Shown here one piece after another: positions 23,079 through 30,510 of a DNA stretch of 33,225 nt. Source of the stretch: Christensenella sp. UBA1214. Its GTDB lineage: Bacteria; Bacillota; Clostridia; Christensenellales; CAG-138. Below the pieces are notes generated by a model. It did no database searches. It saw nothing but the letters and a program-made list of their open reading frames with translations, and was not told the origin of the DNA. The stretch lies in contig DBXK01000037.1 in the NCBI GenBank assembly GCA_002309375.1, positions 7,941 through 41,165 of the forward strand, written 5' to 3'. Within the stretch, counting starts at the first letter, position 1, and each line of letters opens with the position of its first letter. The translations under genes and the position numbers were made by a program.

Positions 23079-24428
23079 ATGAAAAAGCGTATCGCCGCAG
23101 CGTTTTTGGCGCTGTTGTTCATCGTTCTGACGCCATTGGGCTGCTCGAAAAAGAAGAAGCCGGAGAACCCGCTGTTCAAGGGCGGAATGATTTGGGCCGA
23201 AGACAGCAGCCTCGACAAGCCGTATCTTCTCGTCAACGAAAAAGGCGAGGTCGTTTTTCAGACAAGCGACGTCTCTCCGACTTTGTTGGAGCCTTCAAAC
23301 GGCACGGCGGCTGTCTGTGCCGAAAAGAACGGCAAATGGGGCATTGTCGACAGCAGCGGCAAATGCATCGTCCCGTTTGAATACACCCGGACTTATCCTT
23401 TCTCCGACAACGGGCTCGCCTGCGTTATCGATGGCAGGACGTATCTGTACCTTAACAGAAACGGCGAGACCGTGATCCGGCTCGAAAGCGGCGAAGCCGG
23501 CGGGTCCTTTCAGAAGAACGGGCTTGCGTTTCGCTACAGCAGCGGACTATACGGCGTTATGGACTCAAAGGGAAAAACCGTGCTGCCTTGCGAATATGAA
23601 GACCTCCGCATCTACCCCAACGCCGGGCTTATCCGGGCCGTCAAGGGCGATACGCAGTATTTCTTCAATGATAACGGAAAAAAGGTTTTCGAGCTTTCGG
23701 ATGAATTCGAAGTCTACGGCTTTTATGACGACGGTTATTCGGTCATTATGAAGGACAGCCGTTTCGGCGTCGTCGATTCCAAGGGCAGAACGCTCGTCGA
23801 GCCCGTCTATGCCTCTGTCGGCTATTATGAGTATCTGATGCTGACCGGCGGACGCCCCAGGCCGACTGTCAAAGACGCCCTTTTCCAAAACGGCCGCCTC
23901 GCGTTTCAGGACACCTCGACGATGAAATGGGGCTATCTCGACGAAAAGGGCAATGAGGTCATCCCGGCGCAGTATTCTTCCGTGGAAGCCTTTACTTCGA
24001 ACGGGCATGCGCTCGTTAGTCTTAAAGGAGGCAGAGGTATCATAGATGCAAACGGAAGAGTTGTTTTTGAATCCGACAAGCTGATTCGCGGCTATTCCGA
24101 CAACGGGCTTGCTGCTTATAAAGACGGCACCAAATGGGGCTATATCGACAGCCGCGGCAATATCGCGATCCGACCGCAGTTCAAAGGTGCGCTTAAGTTC
24201 GCGAAAAACGGCCTTGCCGCCGTCTGCGATCCGGCGACCGGCAAATATGGATTCATCGATAAAACCGGCAAATACGTGATCTCTCCCGAATTCGATTTGG
24301 TTTACAGCTCCTTCTTCGACGACGGCTACGTGATCGTTAAGGTCGGCGATAAGCTCGGCGTCATCGATTCAAAGGGGAATTACGTCATTGAGCCGAAGTA
24401 CACGAGCATCGCCGGTCATATGCTCTGA
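23079..24428 (+). CDS. WG-repeat lipoprotein
   Basis: 449 residues from the ATG at 23079. GGAGG ends at 23067, 11 nt from this ATG but only 2 nt from the one at 23070, so the later start is preferred. A clear lipoprotein signal ends LTPLGC, with C22 lipidated. The rest is about nine WG-type repeats of 35-50 residues, such as GKWGIVDSSGKCIVPFEY, MKWGYLDEKGNEVIPAQY, TKWGYIDSRGNIAIRPQF and DKLGVIDSKGNYVIEPKY. Such repeats form a surface-exposed, solenoid-like fold, often in proteins of unknown function. Own promoter, and convergent with the clostripain gene. Binding of an extracellular partner is plausible, but no ligand can be named. Confidence 0.88.
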   Translation: MKKRIAAAFLALLFIVLTPLGCSKKKKPENPLFKGGMIWAEDSSLDKPYLLVNEKGEVVFQTSDVSPTLLEPSNGTAAVCAEKNGKWGIVDSSGKCIVPFEYTRTYPFSDNGLACVIDGRTYLYLNRNGETVIRLESGEAGGSFQKNGLAFRYSSGLYGVMDSKGKTVLPCEYEDLRIYPNAGLIRAVKGDTQYFFNDNGKKVFELSDEFEVYGFYDDGYSVIMKDSRFGVVDSKGRTLVEPVYASVGYYEYLMLTGGRPRPTVKDALFQNGRLAFQDTSTMKWGYLDEKGNEVIPAQYSSVEAFTSNGHALVSLKGGRGIIDANGRVVFESDKLIRGYSDNGLAAYKDGTKWGYIDSRGNIAIRPQFKGALKFAKNGLAAVCDPATGKYGFIDKTGKYVISPEFDLVYSSFFDDGYVIVKVGDKLGVIDSKGNYVIEPKYTSIAGHML

Positions 24429-24441
24429 TCTCTGCTCATCC

Positions 24442-24465
24442 GGGCGGCTTCGGCCGCCCTTTTTT
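24442..24465 (+). terminator. Terminator of the WG-repeat gene
   Basis: GGGCGGC (24442-24448), loop TTCG, GCCGCCC (24453-24459), then six T. The stem closes C(UUCG)G, an exceptionally stable tetraloop. Confidence 0.95.
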
Positions 24466-24511
24466 GCGCCCGCGAGGCGGTTCTTACGGATCCGTAGCCG
24501 GAAAATAAGCA

Positions 24512-24541
24512 AAAGCTCTCCGCTGCCCGGCGGAGAGCTTT
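24512..24541 (-). terminator. Terminator of the clostripain-family gene
   Basis: AAAGCTCTCCG (24512-24522) pairs with CGGAGAGCTTT (24531-24541). On minus it is followed by TGCTTATTTT. It is separate from the plus-strand terminator 50 bp away. Confidence 0.8.
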
Positions 24542-24570
24542 GTCCTTCATGTGGGTTCCTTTCGTTTATC

Positions 24571-24590
24571 GATAAATACCGCTATTTATC
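24571..24590 (-). repeat. AT-rich perfect inverted repeat abutting a stop codon
   Basis: GATAAATA (24571-24578), CCGC, TATTTATC (24583-24590), directly next to the stop of the gene at 24591. It could be an operator or 3' stabiliser, but no protein site is recognised. Confidence 0.45.
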
Positions 24591-27500
24591 TCACGAAGCA
24601 GGGACGGTGATAAGTTCTTCCGAACGCCAGAGCTCGGCAGTTTTGTCGAAATTCATCACTATCAGCCGGAAGCTGAGGGTTTTATAGAGGGTAGCTTCCC
24701 CGTGACCGTCCTTATAGTCAATGAAGATCGTCGCAAGGCTCATCTGCCTGTCGCCGACTTCCCCGTTGCTGATGGAAACACCGTACCAGTAGCCCGAATA
24801 CTGCGCCGGATCGGTCACGCCGTCGAGCGCAATGTCCGTTATCCGGAAGCCCAGATCCATGCCGGTGTTGTTTTCGATGACGATATACACCCGCTGATTA
24901 TAGGACGATGCGGAGAAGGGCTCCGGCTGGCCCTCGCCCCAGAAGGAAAGATACAGCCCGTCCTTCGAATAGAGCCGCGTCGCTCCGGGCGGCAGCTCCG
25001 TCGGCGCGGAAGCGCTTTGGGAGAGCGGAAGGCTCATCCATTTCCGTTCGGAGGAAACGGTCCGCACCTGCCCCTGACGATCGAAACGCTCGCAGACTTC
25101 GAAGGTGAAGAGCAGCCGTACGTCGGTCACGCCTTCGAGCATCTCGCAATATTGAGGATACAGCGTCGACTTCCGGAAATATGCCCTCATGCCCGGCGCA
25201 ACGTGATCCTCCGCAAAGGCCAAGTTGCTGTAAACGGTGACTCCGTTCAGGGCAACGCCGTTCAGCACCGCCATGCAGTATTTATCCTCCGAAAGGTTCT
25301 CCACGCAGTAATAGATAACGGGGTTCACGCCGATCGTGCCCTCGGCGCCGAACTTTACGAGCGTCACGCGCATATACTCGTTTTCAAACAGCAGCCTGTC
25401 CTCGGAAAATGCGCCGCAGTACGGCAAAAAATCGTCACGGATGGGTCTGAACTCGGGCGTATAGACGTCGTTTTCGAATTCGATCGTTATCCTCTGCCGG
25501 TTCACAACGGTCCCGTATGTGCGGCAGTCGGTGACCTGCAGTGCGAAGCCGACCGTTTCGACGCTGTCGACAAGGCCGAGCTCTTCCGCCGTGCCGAAGT
25601 AGAGAGAATCGGTGGTGACGGAGGAATGCGCCAAAACCGTTTCATCCGGGAGGCCGTACCCGGTGGCAATATCGTTCACCGTCAGGTCGTAACCGTCGAA
25701 GCGCAGGTCGCGGTCGGTATCGTTCCGATAGATCAGACTTATGCGGAGCTCGCCATAACGGTCATTCTCTATAACGCCTTTAACGCAGACGCCGTCCTGC
25801 TCAAAAAGCGTCATTTGGCTCCCCTCGCTCCAATTCACCGTCAGCGGCTCCGGCTCGGGGACTACGTTTTCGGGCACAAAGTGCTCGCCGGCGGATTCGA
25901 ACCGCAGCAGCTCGGAGCAGTATTTGTTGCCGCAGGTATCCGTGATCTCAAAGACGATGGAGTATTCGCCGATCGGCAGCGGGACCGAACAGAACTCCGG
26001 CCCGTTGGCGAGGTTCATCTCCCGCCAGGTGATTATGCTGCTCGGAGACCAGTCGGAGAGGGGGCGGACCGTTCCGTTGTCGTACCGCCGGACAATGCTG
26101 CGGAAGAGCTCGAAGAGCTGGATGATCGTCCATTCGGAAGTATCGACTTCGCCGGGCTTGCCGTCCGTAACGGAGCTTCCGCCGTCGGAATAATCCAGCG
26201 AGCCGATCGTGATCTTGTTCGTGGTATTATCCAGAACGAGCCGATACTGCGCGTATCCGGTCTTCTCTTCGTAATCCGCCGGCACAAAGCCGTAACCGTA
26301 ATCGGTTCTGTTCGAGAGTGCGACAGGCAATATGTAGTATGTTTTATCGGCGACCGTTTCACGCTGGACCGCCGGCGCGATGCTGATCTTGCCGTATCTG
26401 TCCGCACAGCAGATGACCTTCCCGTCGTAACGGGCCGAGAGCAGGCCGTCGTCGTTCGAAACGTTGCCGCTCATGTAGATCATATGGTATTCGTCCCCGC
26501 CGTTGCTCTCCAAAATATAGTATCTGGCCGACGCAAAGCAGGCCTGCTGCTCAGGCGTGAGCTGCAGTGAGAACAGATTTCCGTCCCTTGTGATCGTTAA
26601 GCTCTCCGCATACTCCTCCGGCGTTTCGGCGGAGAGCCAGCGAGCCGCGTAGCGTTCAAGATAACCGAGGTATTCATCGAAAACATCCAGCTCCCGGTAT
26701 TCGTCTGCCCAGCTGTTCTTATAAAGTGATTTGTTGTAGAACGGATAATAGATCGAAAGCCCGCACAGCAGCTCCGTATTCGTTCGGTTGACGACGACCA
26801 TCTCTGAGATCGCATCTATCAGTTCGGCCGCCTCCGCGCGGTAATCGGGCTTCAGCCTTTCGGCCATATCCCGAAGATCCACAAGATCGAATTCAGAACC
26901 GGTGGATGTTCGCCCGAGCGCACGGGTATTGACGCGCTGTATAGCAAGTTGATTGTAATCCGTATCGACGTTACCTTCCGCCGCGGCGAACAGCGCTTCG
27001 ATAGCGTCGTGCAGCCTGCCCGCGCAGGAAAGATCAAGCACGGAAAGAGTCGCTTCGCCGCCCTTGTAGCCCTTCCGCTCATAGTAATCGGTGCAAGCGC
27101 CAAGGTATCCTTCCGCAATACTGCCGAGCAGCTCCTCAGTTCCGCATCGGCCGACGCGGCCGAGGAAGGCATATTCCCAGCCGAAGTACGGCTCGGTCTC
27201 CTGCGAAGCAACGAGGTAATCCGCATGATCGGAAAGAACGCACGCAAGCTCCGCAGAGGCCATCAGGCAAGCATCAAGCCCGACCCAGTCGAGTTTCCTC
27301 CCTCCGCTGAAGGGCGTTTTTTGAAGTGCAGAGCGAATCTCCGCAAGGGTCAAAGCATCGCCGCTGAAGCCGGTATCCTTCCCAAAGCCCATGACTGGCC
27401 CCCTGCCGTGATCCCAAAGGATCAGTGCATAATGCTCCGTTAAACTCTCCTCAACGCAGTAATTTATAAATTCGGCAAGCGTTTCTGCCTCGCCCATGGA

Positions 27501-27944
27501 GCGTTTTGGGAGTTCCTCCGCCGTTTCAAATCCGTCGGACGTGAACCTGAGCAGAGTATCCTTATCCGCTGACGCAAATTCGCTGTGCCAAAACTCCGTT
27601 CCGCCGGCGTAAACAAAGAGCCTGTTCACTTCGGTATCGAAGCCGCTTTCCGCAATCTCCTCAAGGTCCAGTGTCGCCGCGCCGGAGCGGGATTCGAGGT
27701 CGGAGCCGACCATATAGACCATGATAGTATAGCTAAGCGCGGGATCAGCGGGTGGCACGGGAGATGGCTCGACCATCGGTGCCAATGTCGCCGTCGGTTC
27801 GTATGTCTGTTCAGTAGACTGAAAACAATCCGTTGGATCCACACTTTCGATCGGATCTGCTGTATCGCGCCGGCCACAGGCAGCGACTAGCAGGATGACT
27901 GCAATAATTGCGAAAAGTATGCCGATGCAGCGGATAGGTCGCAT
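24591..27944 (-). CDS. Clostripain-family (C11) cysteine peptidase lipoprotein
   Basis: 1117 residues from the ATG at 27944, which has AAAGGAGG upstream; the longer open frame starts in non-coding sequence. Lipobox LLVAAC, C23. A Pro/Thr-rich linker (about 40-68) leads to the C11 fold: YTIMVYMVGSDLES at 72-85, catalytic H179 in ILWDHGRG and C226 in GLDACLMAS. The peptidase part ends near 440 (LLCGLSIYYPFYNK). About 650 further residues are beta-rich with no family I can name. Clostripain relatives cleave after arginine or lysine and are calcium-dependent in the type enzyme; specificity is not readable here. Probably a surface-held protease. Monocistronic, with its own promoter and terminator. 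Confidence 0.88.
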   Translation of the reverse strand: MRPIRCIGILFAIIAVILLVAACGRRDTADPIESVDPTDCFQSTEQTYEPTATLAPMVEPSPVPPADPALSYTIMVYMVGSDLESRSGAATLDLEEIAESGFDTEVNRLFVYAGGTEFWHSEFASADKDTLLRFTSDGFETAEELPKRSMGEAETLAEFINYCVEESLTEHYALILWDHGRGPVMGFGKDTGFSGDALTLAEIRSALQKTPFSGGRKLDWVGLDACLMASAELACVLSDHADYLVASQETEPYFGWEYAFLGRVGRCGTEELLGSIAEGYLGACTDYYERKGYKGGEATLSVLDLSCAGRLHDAIEALFAAAEGNVDTDYNQLAIQRVNTRALGRTSTGSEFDLVDLRDMAERLKPDYRAEAAELIDAISEMVVVNRTNTELLCGLSIYYPFYNKSLYKNSWADEYRELDVFDEYLGYLERYAARWLSAETPEEYAESLTITRDGNLFSLQLTPEQQACFASARYYILESNGGDEYHMIYMSGNVSNDDGLLSARYDGKVICCADRYGKISIAPAVQRETVADKTYYILPVALSNRTDYGYGFVPADYEEKTGYAQYRLVLDNTTNKITIGSLDYSDGGSSVTDGKPGEVDTSEWTIIQLFELFRSIVRRYDNGTVRPLSDWSPSSIITWREMNLANGPEFCSVPLPIGEYSIVFEITDTCGNKYCSELLRFESAGEHFVPENVVPEPEPLTVNWSEGSQMTLFEQDGVCVKGVIENDRYGELRISLIYRNDTDRDLRFDGYDLTVNDIATGYGLPDETVLAHSSVTTDSLYFGTAEELGLVDSVETVGFALQVTDCRTYGTVVNRQRITIEFENDVYTPEFRPIRDDFLPYCGAFSEDRLLFENEYMRVTLVKFGAEGTIGVNPVIYYCVENLSEDKYCMAVLNGVALNGVTVYSNLAFAEDHVAPGMRAYFRKSTLYPQYCEMLEGVTDVRLLFTFEVCERFDRQGQVRTVSSERKWMSLPLSQSASAPTELPPGATRLYSKDGLYLSFWGEGQPEPFSASSYNQRVYIVIENNTGMDLGFRITDIALDGVTDPAQYSGYWYGVSISNGEVGDRQMSLATIFIDYKDGHGEATLYKTLSFRLIVMNFDKTAELWRSEELITVPAS

Positions 27945-27996
27945 TACATTGCCTCCTTTGAAATGTTTAAATGGTTGCTGACGTTCATTCTGAATA

Positions 27997-28024
27997 ATTA
28001 TACCATTAGTTTTTTTGATGTCAA
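27997..28024 (-). promoter_or_regulatory. Sigma-A promoter of the clostripain-family gene
   Basis: On minus: TTGACA (28024-28019), 16 bp, TATAAT (28002-27997), both perfect. Predicted leader is about 45 nt. It shares the 384-bp gap with the divergent rplJ promoter and L10 leader. Confidence 0.82.
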
Positions 28025-28105
28025 ATCCCTGCGCGAAAAACGCACGAGAGAACCGATGGCGGGGCGGCAGCGCCGAAATATATTGCATTTACGGCAAAAA
28101 AGCTG

Positions 28106-28134
28106 TTGACAAAGCGTGCTTTCGCAGGTATAAT
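28106..28134 (+). promoter_or_regulatory. Consensus sigma-A promoter of rplJ-rplL
   Basis: TTGACA (28106-28111), exactly 17 bp, TATAAT (28129-28134). Transcription would start near 28141, giving a leader of nearly 190 nt before rplJ. Confidence 0.9.
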
Positions 28135-28149
28135 GTTCCGGCAAATGAA

Positions 28150-28250
28150 TATCCGCCATAGACAGCAGGTGCTTTTGCGGAAGCGAAAGCTCAATATCCC
28201 GCCGAGGTGAAGCAAAAACGAAAATCCCGCCTTCGGGCGTTATCTCGTTT
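28150..28250 (+). promoter_or_regulatory. L10 leader: autoregulatory mRNA element of rplJ-rplL
   Basis: TAGACAGCAGGTGC (28159-28172) and CCCGCCGAGGTGAAGC (28198-28213) frame a small GAAGC-GAAA-GCTC hairpin, the conserved core I know from Firmicutes L10 leaders. A second hairpin follows (CGCC-TTCG-GGCG, 28228-28239, within an outer AACGA/TCGTT stem) in the position of an attenuator. In B. subtilis the L10(L12)4 complex binds this leader and lowers rplJL transcription by attenuation. Here the T-run after the hairpin is weak, so the mechanism may differ. Confidence 0.8.
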
Positions 28251-28328
28251 CCTCTCCCCTGTGCTATGGATCGTCCAACTGCCGGGGGATATTTGTTTGA
28301 AACTGTGACAAGGAGGAAAATATTCCAA

Positions 28329-28853
28329 ATGGCAAATGCTTCCATTATTGCAATGAAGGAGCAGCACGTTCAGGAGATCAGCGATCGTCTGAAGAAGGCC
28401 AAGTCCGTAGTCATGTTCGACTACCGCGGTCTGACCGTTGAGGAGGACACCAATCTGCGCAACGAAATGCGCAAGAACGGCGTTGAGTACGTTGTGCTCA
28501 AGAACTCCATGGTCGAAAGGGCCTGCCGTGAGCTCGGCGTGGACGAGAAGGTCCATGAGATGCTCAAGGGGCCGTCCGCTTTCGCGTTCGGTTATGATGA
28601 TCCTGTCGCACCCGCAAAGGTCCTGAAGGATTTCGTCAAGAAGGTCAAGAAGTGCGCCGTTAAGGGCGGCCTTGTGGACGGTGCAGTCACCGATCCCGCC
28701 GGCATCGACGCTCTCGCCGATCTGCCTCCCCGTGAAGTTCTCATCGCCCGTATGCTGGGCAGCATGATGAGCCCCATCACCGGCCTCGCGATCGCTCTCG
28801 ACCAGCTCGCCAAGAAGCTCGGCAGCAATGCCGAGACCCCCGCTGCCGAGTAA
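28329..28853 (+). CDS. rplJ: 50S ribosomal protein L10
   Basis: 174 residues from the ATG at 28329, with AGGAGG 12 nt upstream; the in-frame extension to 28266 lies in the leader. Recognisable by SDRLKKAKSVVMFDYRGLTVEEDTNLRNEMRKNGVEY and LPPREVLIARMLGSMMSPITGLAIAL, the L10 RNA-binding domain and the base of the stalk helix. L10 anchors the L7/L12 dimers to 23S rRNA at the GTPase centre and represses its own operon. rplL follows 45 bp later. rplK and rplA do not precede it, as they do in most Firmicutes. Confidence 0.97.
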   Translation: MANASIIAMKEQHVQEISDRLKKAKSVVMFDYRGLTVEEDTNLRNEMRKNGVEYVVLKNSMVERACRELGVDEKVHEMLKGPSAFAFGYDDPVAPAKVLKDFVKKVKKCAVKGGLVDGAVTDPAGIDALADLPPREVLIARMLGSMMSPITGLAIALDQLAKKLGSNAETPAAE

Positions 28854-28898
28854 GCAGCATCCCGCTTTCAAACAAAAAATATTTCGGAGGAAAACAAA

Positions 28899-29270
28899 AT
28901 GAATAAGCAGGAATTTATCGATTATATCAAGTCCCTTACCGTTCTTGAGCTCGCAGACCTCGTTCACGCTGTTGAAGAGGAGTTCGGCGTTTCCGCCGCC
29001 GCCACCGCTGTTGCAGTCGCCGGCCCCGCTGCCGCCGCCGCAGAAGAAGTTGAAGAGAAGACCGAGTTCGACGTCGTTCTCAAGAGCTTCGGCGCCAACA
29101 AGCTGAACGTCATCAAGGTCGTCCGCGCTGAGCTGGGCCTCGGCCTCAAGGAAGCCAAGGACGCGGTCGAAGCCGCTCCCACCACCCTCAAGGAGGGCAT
29201 CTCCAAGGAAGACGCCGAGAAGCTCGCAAAGGTCTTCACCGACGCCGGCGCAGAGATCGAAATCAAATAA
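28899..29270 (+). CDS. rplL: 50S ribosomal protein L7/L12
   Basis: 123 residues, standard length, ATG behind CGGAGG. The N-terminal dimerisation segment (about 1-35, QEFIDYIKSLTVLELADLVH) is followed by an Ala/Val-rich hinge (about 36-52) and the C-terminal domain with KTEFDVVLKSFGANKLNVIK and GLGLKEAKDAVEAAP, which contacts elongation factors. Co-transcribed with rplJ. An intrinsic terminator follows, so rpoB is not in this operon; the next gene is an unrelated lipoprotein. Confidence 0.98.
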   Translation: MNKQEFIDYIKSLTVLELADLVHAVEEEFGVSAAATAVAVAGPAAAAAEEVEEKTEFDVVLKSFGANKLNVIKVVRAELGLGLKEAKDAVEAAPTTLKEGISKEDAEKLAKVFTDAGAEIEIK

Positions 29271-29292
29271 TTTTCTTGTCACAAACAAAGCG

Positions 29293-29318
29293 GGTCCGGG
29301 TGTCCGGACCTGTTTTTT
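29293..29318 (+). terminator. Terminator of rplJ-rplL
   Basis: GGTCCGG (29293-29299), loop GTGT, CCGGACC (29304-29310), then TGTTTTTTGTTTG. Strong intrinsic terminator 22 bp past the rplL stop. Confidence 0.93.
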
Positions 29319-29363
29319 GTTTGTTACGGCCGAATTTTTAACAAATTTTTAACATTTGCTTTG

Positions 29364-29392
29364 TTGACAGCGGAACAGTTTCATGACATAAT
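29364..29392 (+). promoter_or_regulatory. Promoter of the lipoprotein at 29522
   Basis: TTGACA (29364-29369), 17 bp, CATAAT (29387-29392). The leader is about 120 nt and shows no element that I recognise. Confidence 0.75.
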
Positions 29393-29521
29393 TAAATATA
29401 AGGAACGGAACATGATAAAATCGGATCTCAAAAAGCATTTCGTTTATCGGCATTTCCGTTTCAAAATATAAACTTGCTTGTTGAACACTCATTGAATGGT
29501 ATCAAAAGGAGGAATGCCGAA

Positions 29522-30412
29522 ATGAAAAAAAGTCTCTTCATCTTTATTGCGGCAATGATACTGCTCGCGTGCGTATCCGGCGCTTGCGCCAAAGCGCCCG
29601 CCGGCGAAGCAACCGTTCCGACGCAGCTCCCCGAAGCCACGGAAGCGCCGCAGACCACGCCTTACGAAACCGTTTCCGAAACGGAGCCTGCGGGAACCGA
29701 TGCGCCTTCGGGCGATATGCTGCTTGAGTGCCCGCCGGGTTATCTCTCTTGGGACTTTTCTTCTTATACCGAACTCGCCGCCGCCTTCCTGGACAAAGAT
29801 TCTATCGGTTATGACAGATTGCATACATGGCACCACTCGGGAGGCATGGAAGCTTTAGGTCCCTCCTATAATACTTTTATCAACGGCCTTGAATCGGGCG
29901 AGCTGACCCTCCCTCTGCCGCTTATTGACGGAGAACCCGCCCAGTTGGGAAAGCCGGAATACTCGATTGCTGTTTTTTCATATGAAAAATTCAATCTGCC
30001 CTGCGTGATGTACTTTATCGAATGCGGCGAAGATAGAGTCATGGTCGTGCTGACGCCTCTGTCTGTCGCCGACGGTCTTGAACTGAACGGCAGCGAGACT
30101 TATTCCGATATCGCGAAAATCCTTGCGCCGCTTTATCCGACCGAGGACACGCCGAAGGAGCAGTATGGGCCCGGATATACAAACGTAACCGGGCAAGAGC
30201 TCGAGCTGGCCGGCGGAAGAAAGGTTTGGGCGACTGTGCTGGAACAGAAACTCAACGAAAGCAGCAACAAGATCGACTATAACTTCGTTTATGACGGTTA
30301 CGTCGTTTCTGTCTGGGAATGGGCGAAGCCCGGAGCAGGCAGCACTCAGCATCTGCCCGACTGGTTTTTCGAACATTTTTCGCTGGGCGGCAGTATAACC
30401 GATATGCTCTGA
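29522..30412 (+). CDS. Lipoprotein of unknown function
   Basis: 296 residues from the ATG at 29522, which has AGGAGG 9 nt upstream. The signal is MKKSLFIFIAAMILLAC with C17 as best lipidation site (ILLAC); C22 in VSGAC is an alternative. A Thr/Glu/Pro-rich low-complexity linker at about 25-65 would hold the domain away from the membrane. The remaining about 230 residues are rich in Tyr, Trp and Phe (for example WHHSGGMEALGPSYNTFI) and look like a single folded domain, but I do not recognise a family. It stands alone between a promoter and a terminator. A role in binding or signalling at the surface would be a guess. Confidence 0.82.
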   Translation: MKKSLFIFIAAMILLACVSGACAKAPAGEATVPTQLPEATEAPQTTPYETVSETEPAGTDAPSGDMLLECPPGYLSWDFSSYTELAAAFLDKDSIGYDRLHTWHHSGGMEALGPSYNTFINGLESGELTLPLPLIDGEPAQLGKPEYSIAVFSYEKFNLPCVMYFIECGEDRVMVVLTPLSVADGLELNGSETYSDIAKILAPLYPTEDTPKEQYGPGYTNVTGQELELAGGRKVWATVLEQKLNESSNKIDYNFVYDGYVVSVWEWAKPGAGSTQHLPDWFFEHFSLGGSITDML

Positions 30413-30442
30413 TAAAATGCATTATTGACTGAATACAAACCG

Positions 30443-30476
30443 AAAGCCGGGGCAGTTCAAGCGCCTCGGCTTTCTG
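30443..30476. terminator. Terminator between convergent lipoprotein and CotH genes
   Basis: AAAGCCGGGGC (30443-30453) pairs with GCCTCGGCTTT (30463-30473) through 11 bp with one G-U pair, 9-nt loop, then CTGTT. The T-runs are modest. It also lies 35 bp past the CotH gene stop on minus. Confidence 0.75.
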
Positions 30477-30510
30477 TTAATTATCGTTTTTTATGCGCCG
30501 ATCCGGCGTT

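Noticed and set aside
27945..28088. N-terminal extension of the clostripain-family protein
   Set aside because: It would lie over the sigma-A promoter, and the ATG at 27944 has AAAGGAGG and begins a proper lipoprotein signal.
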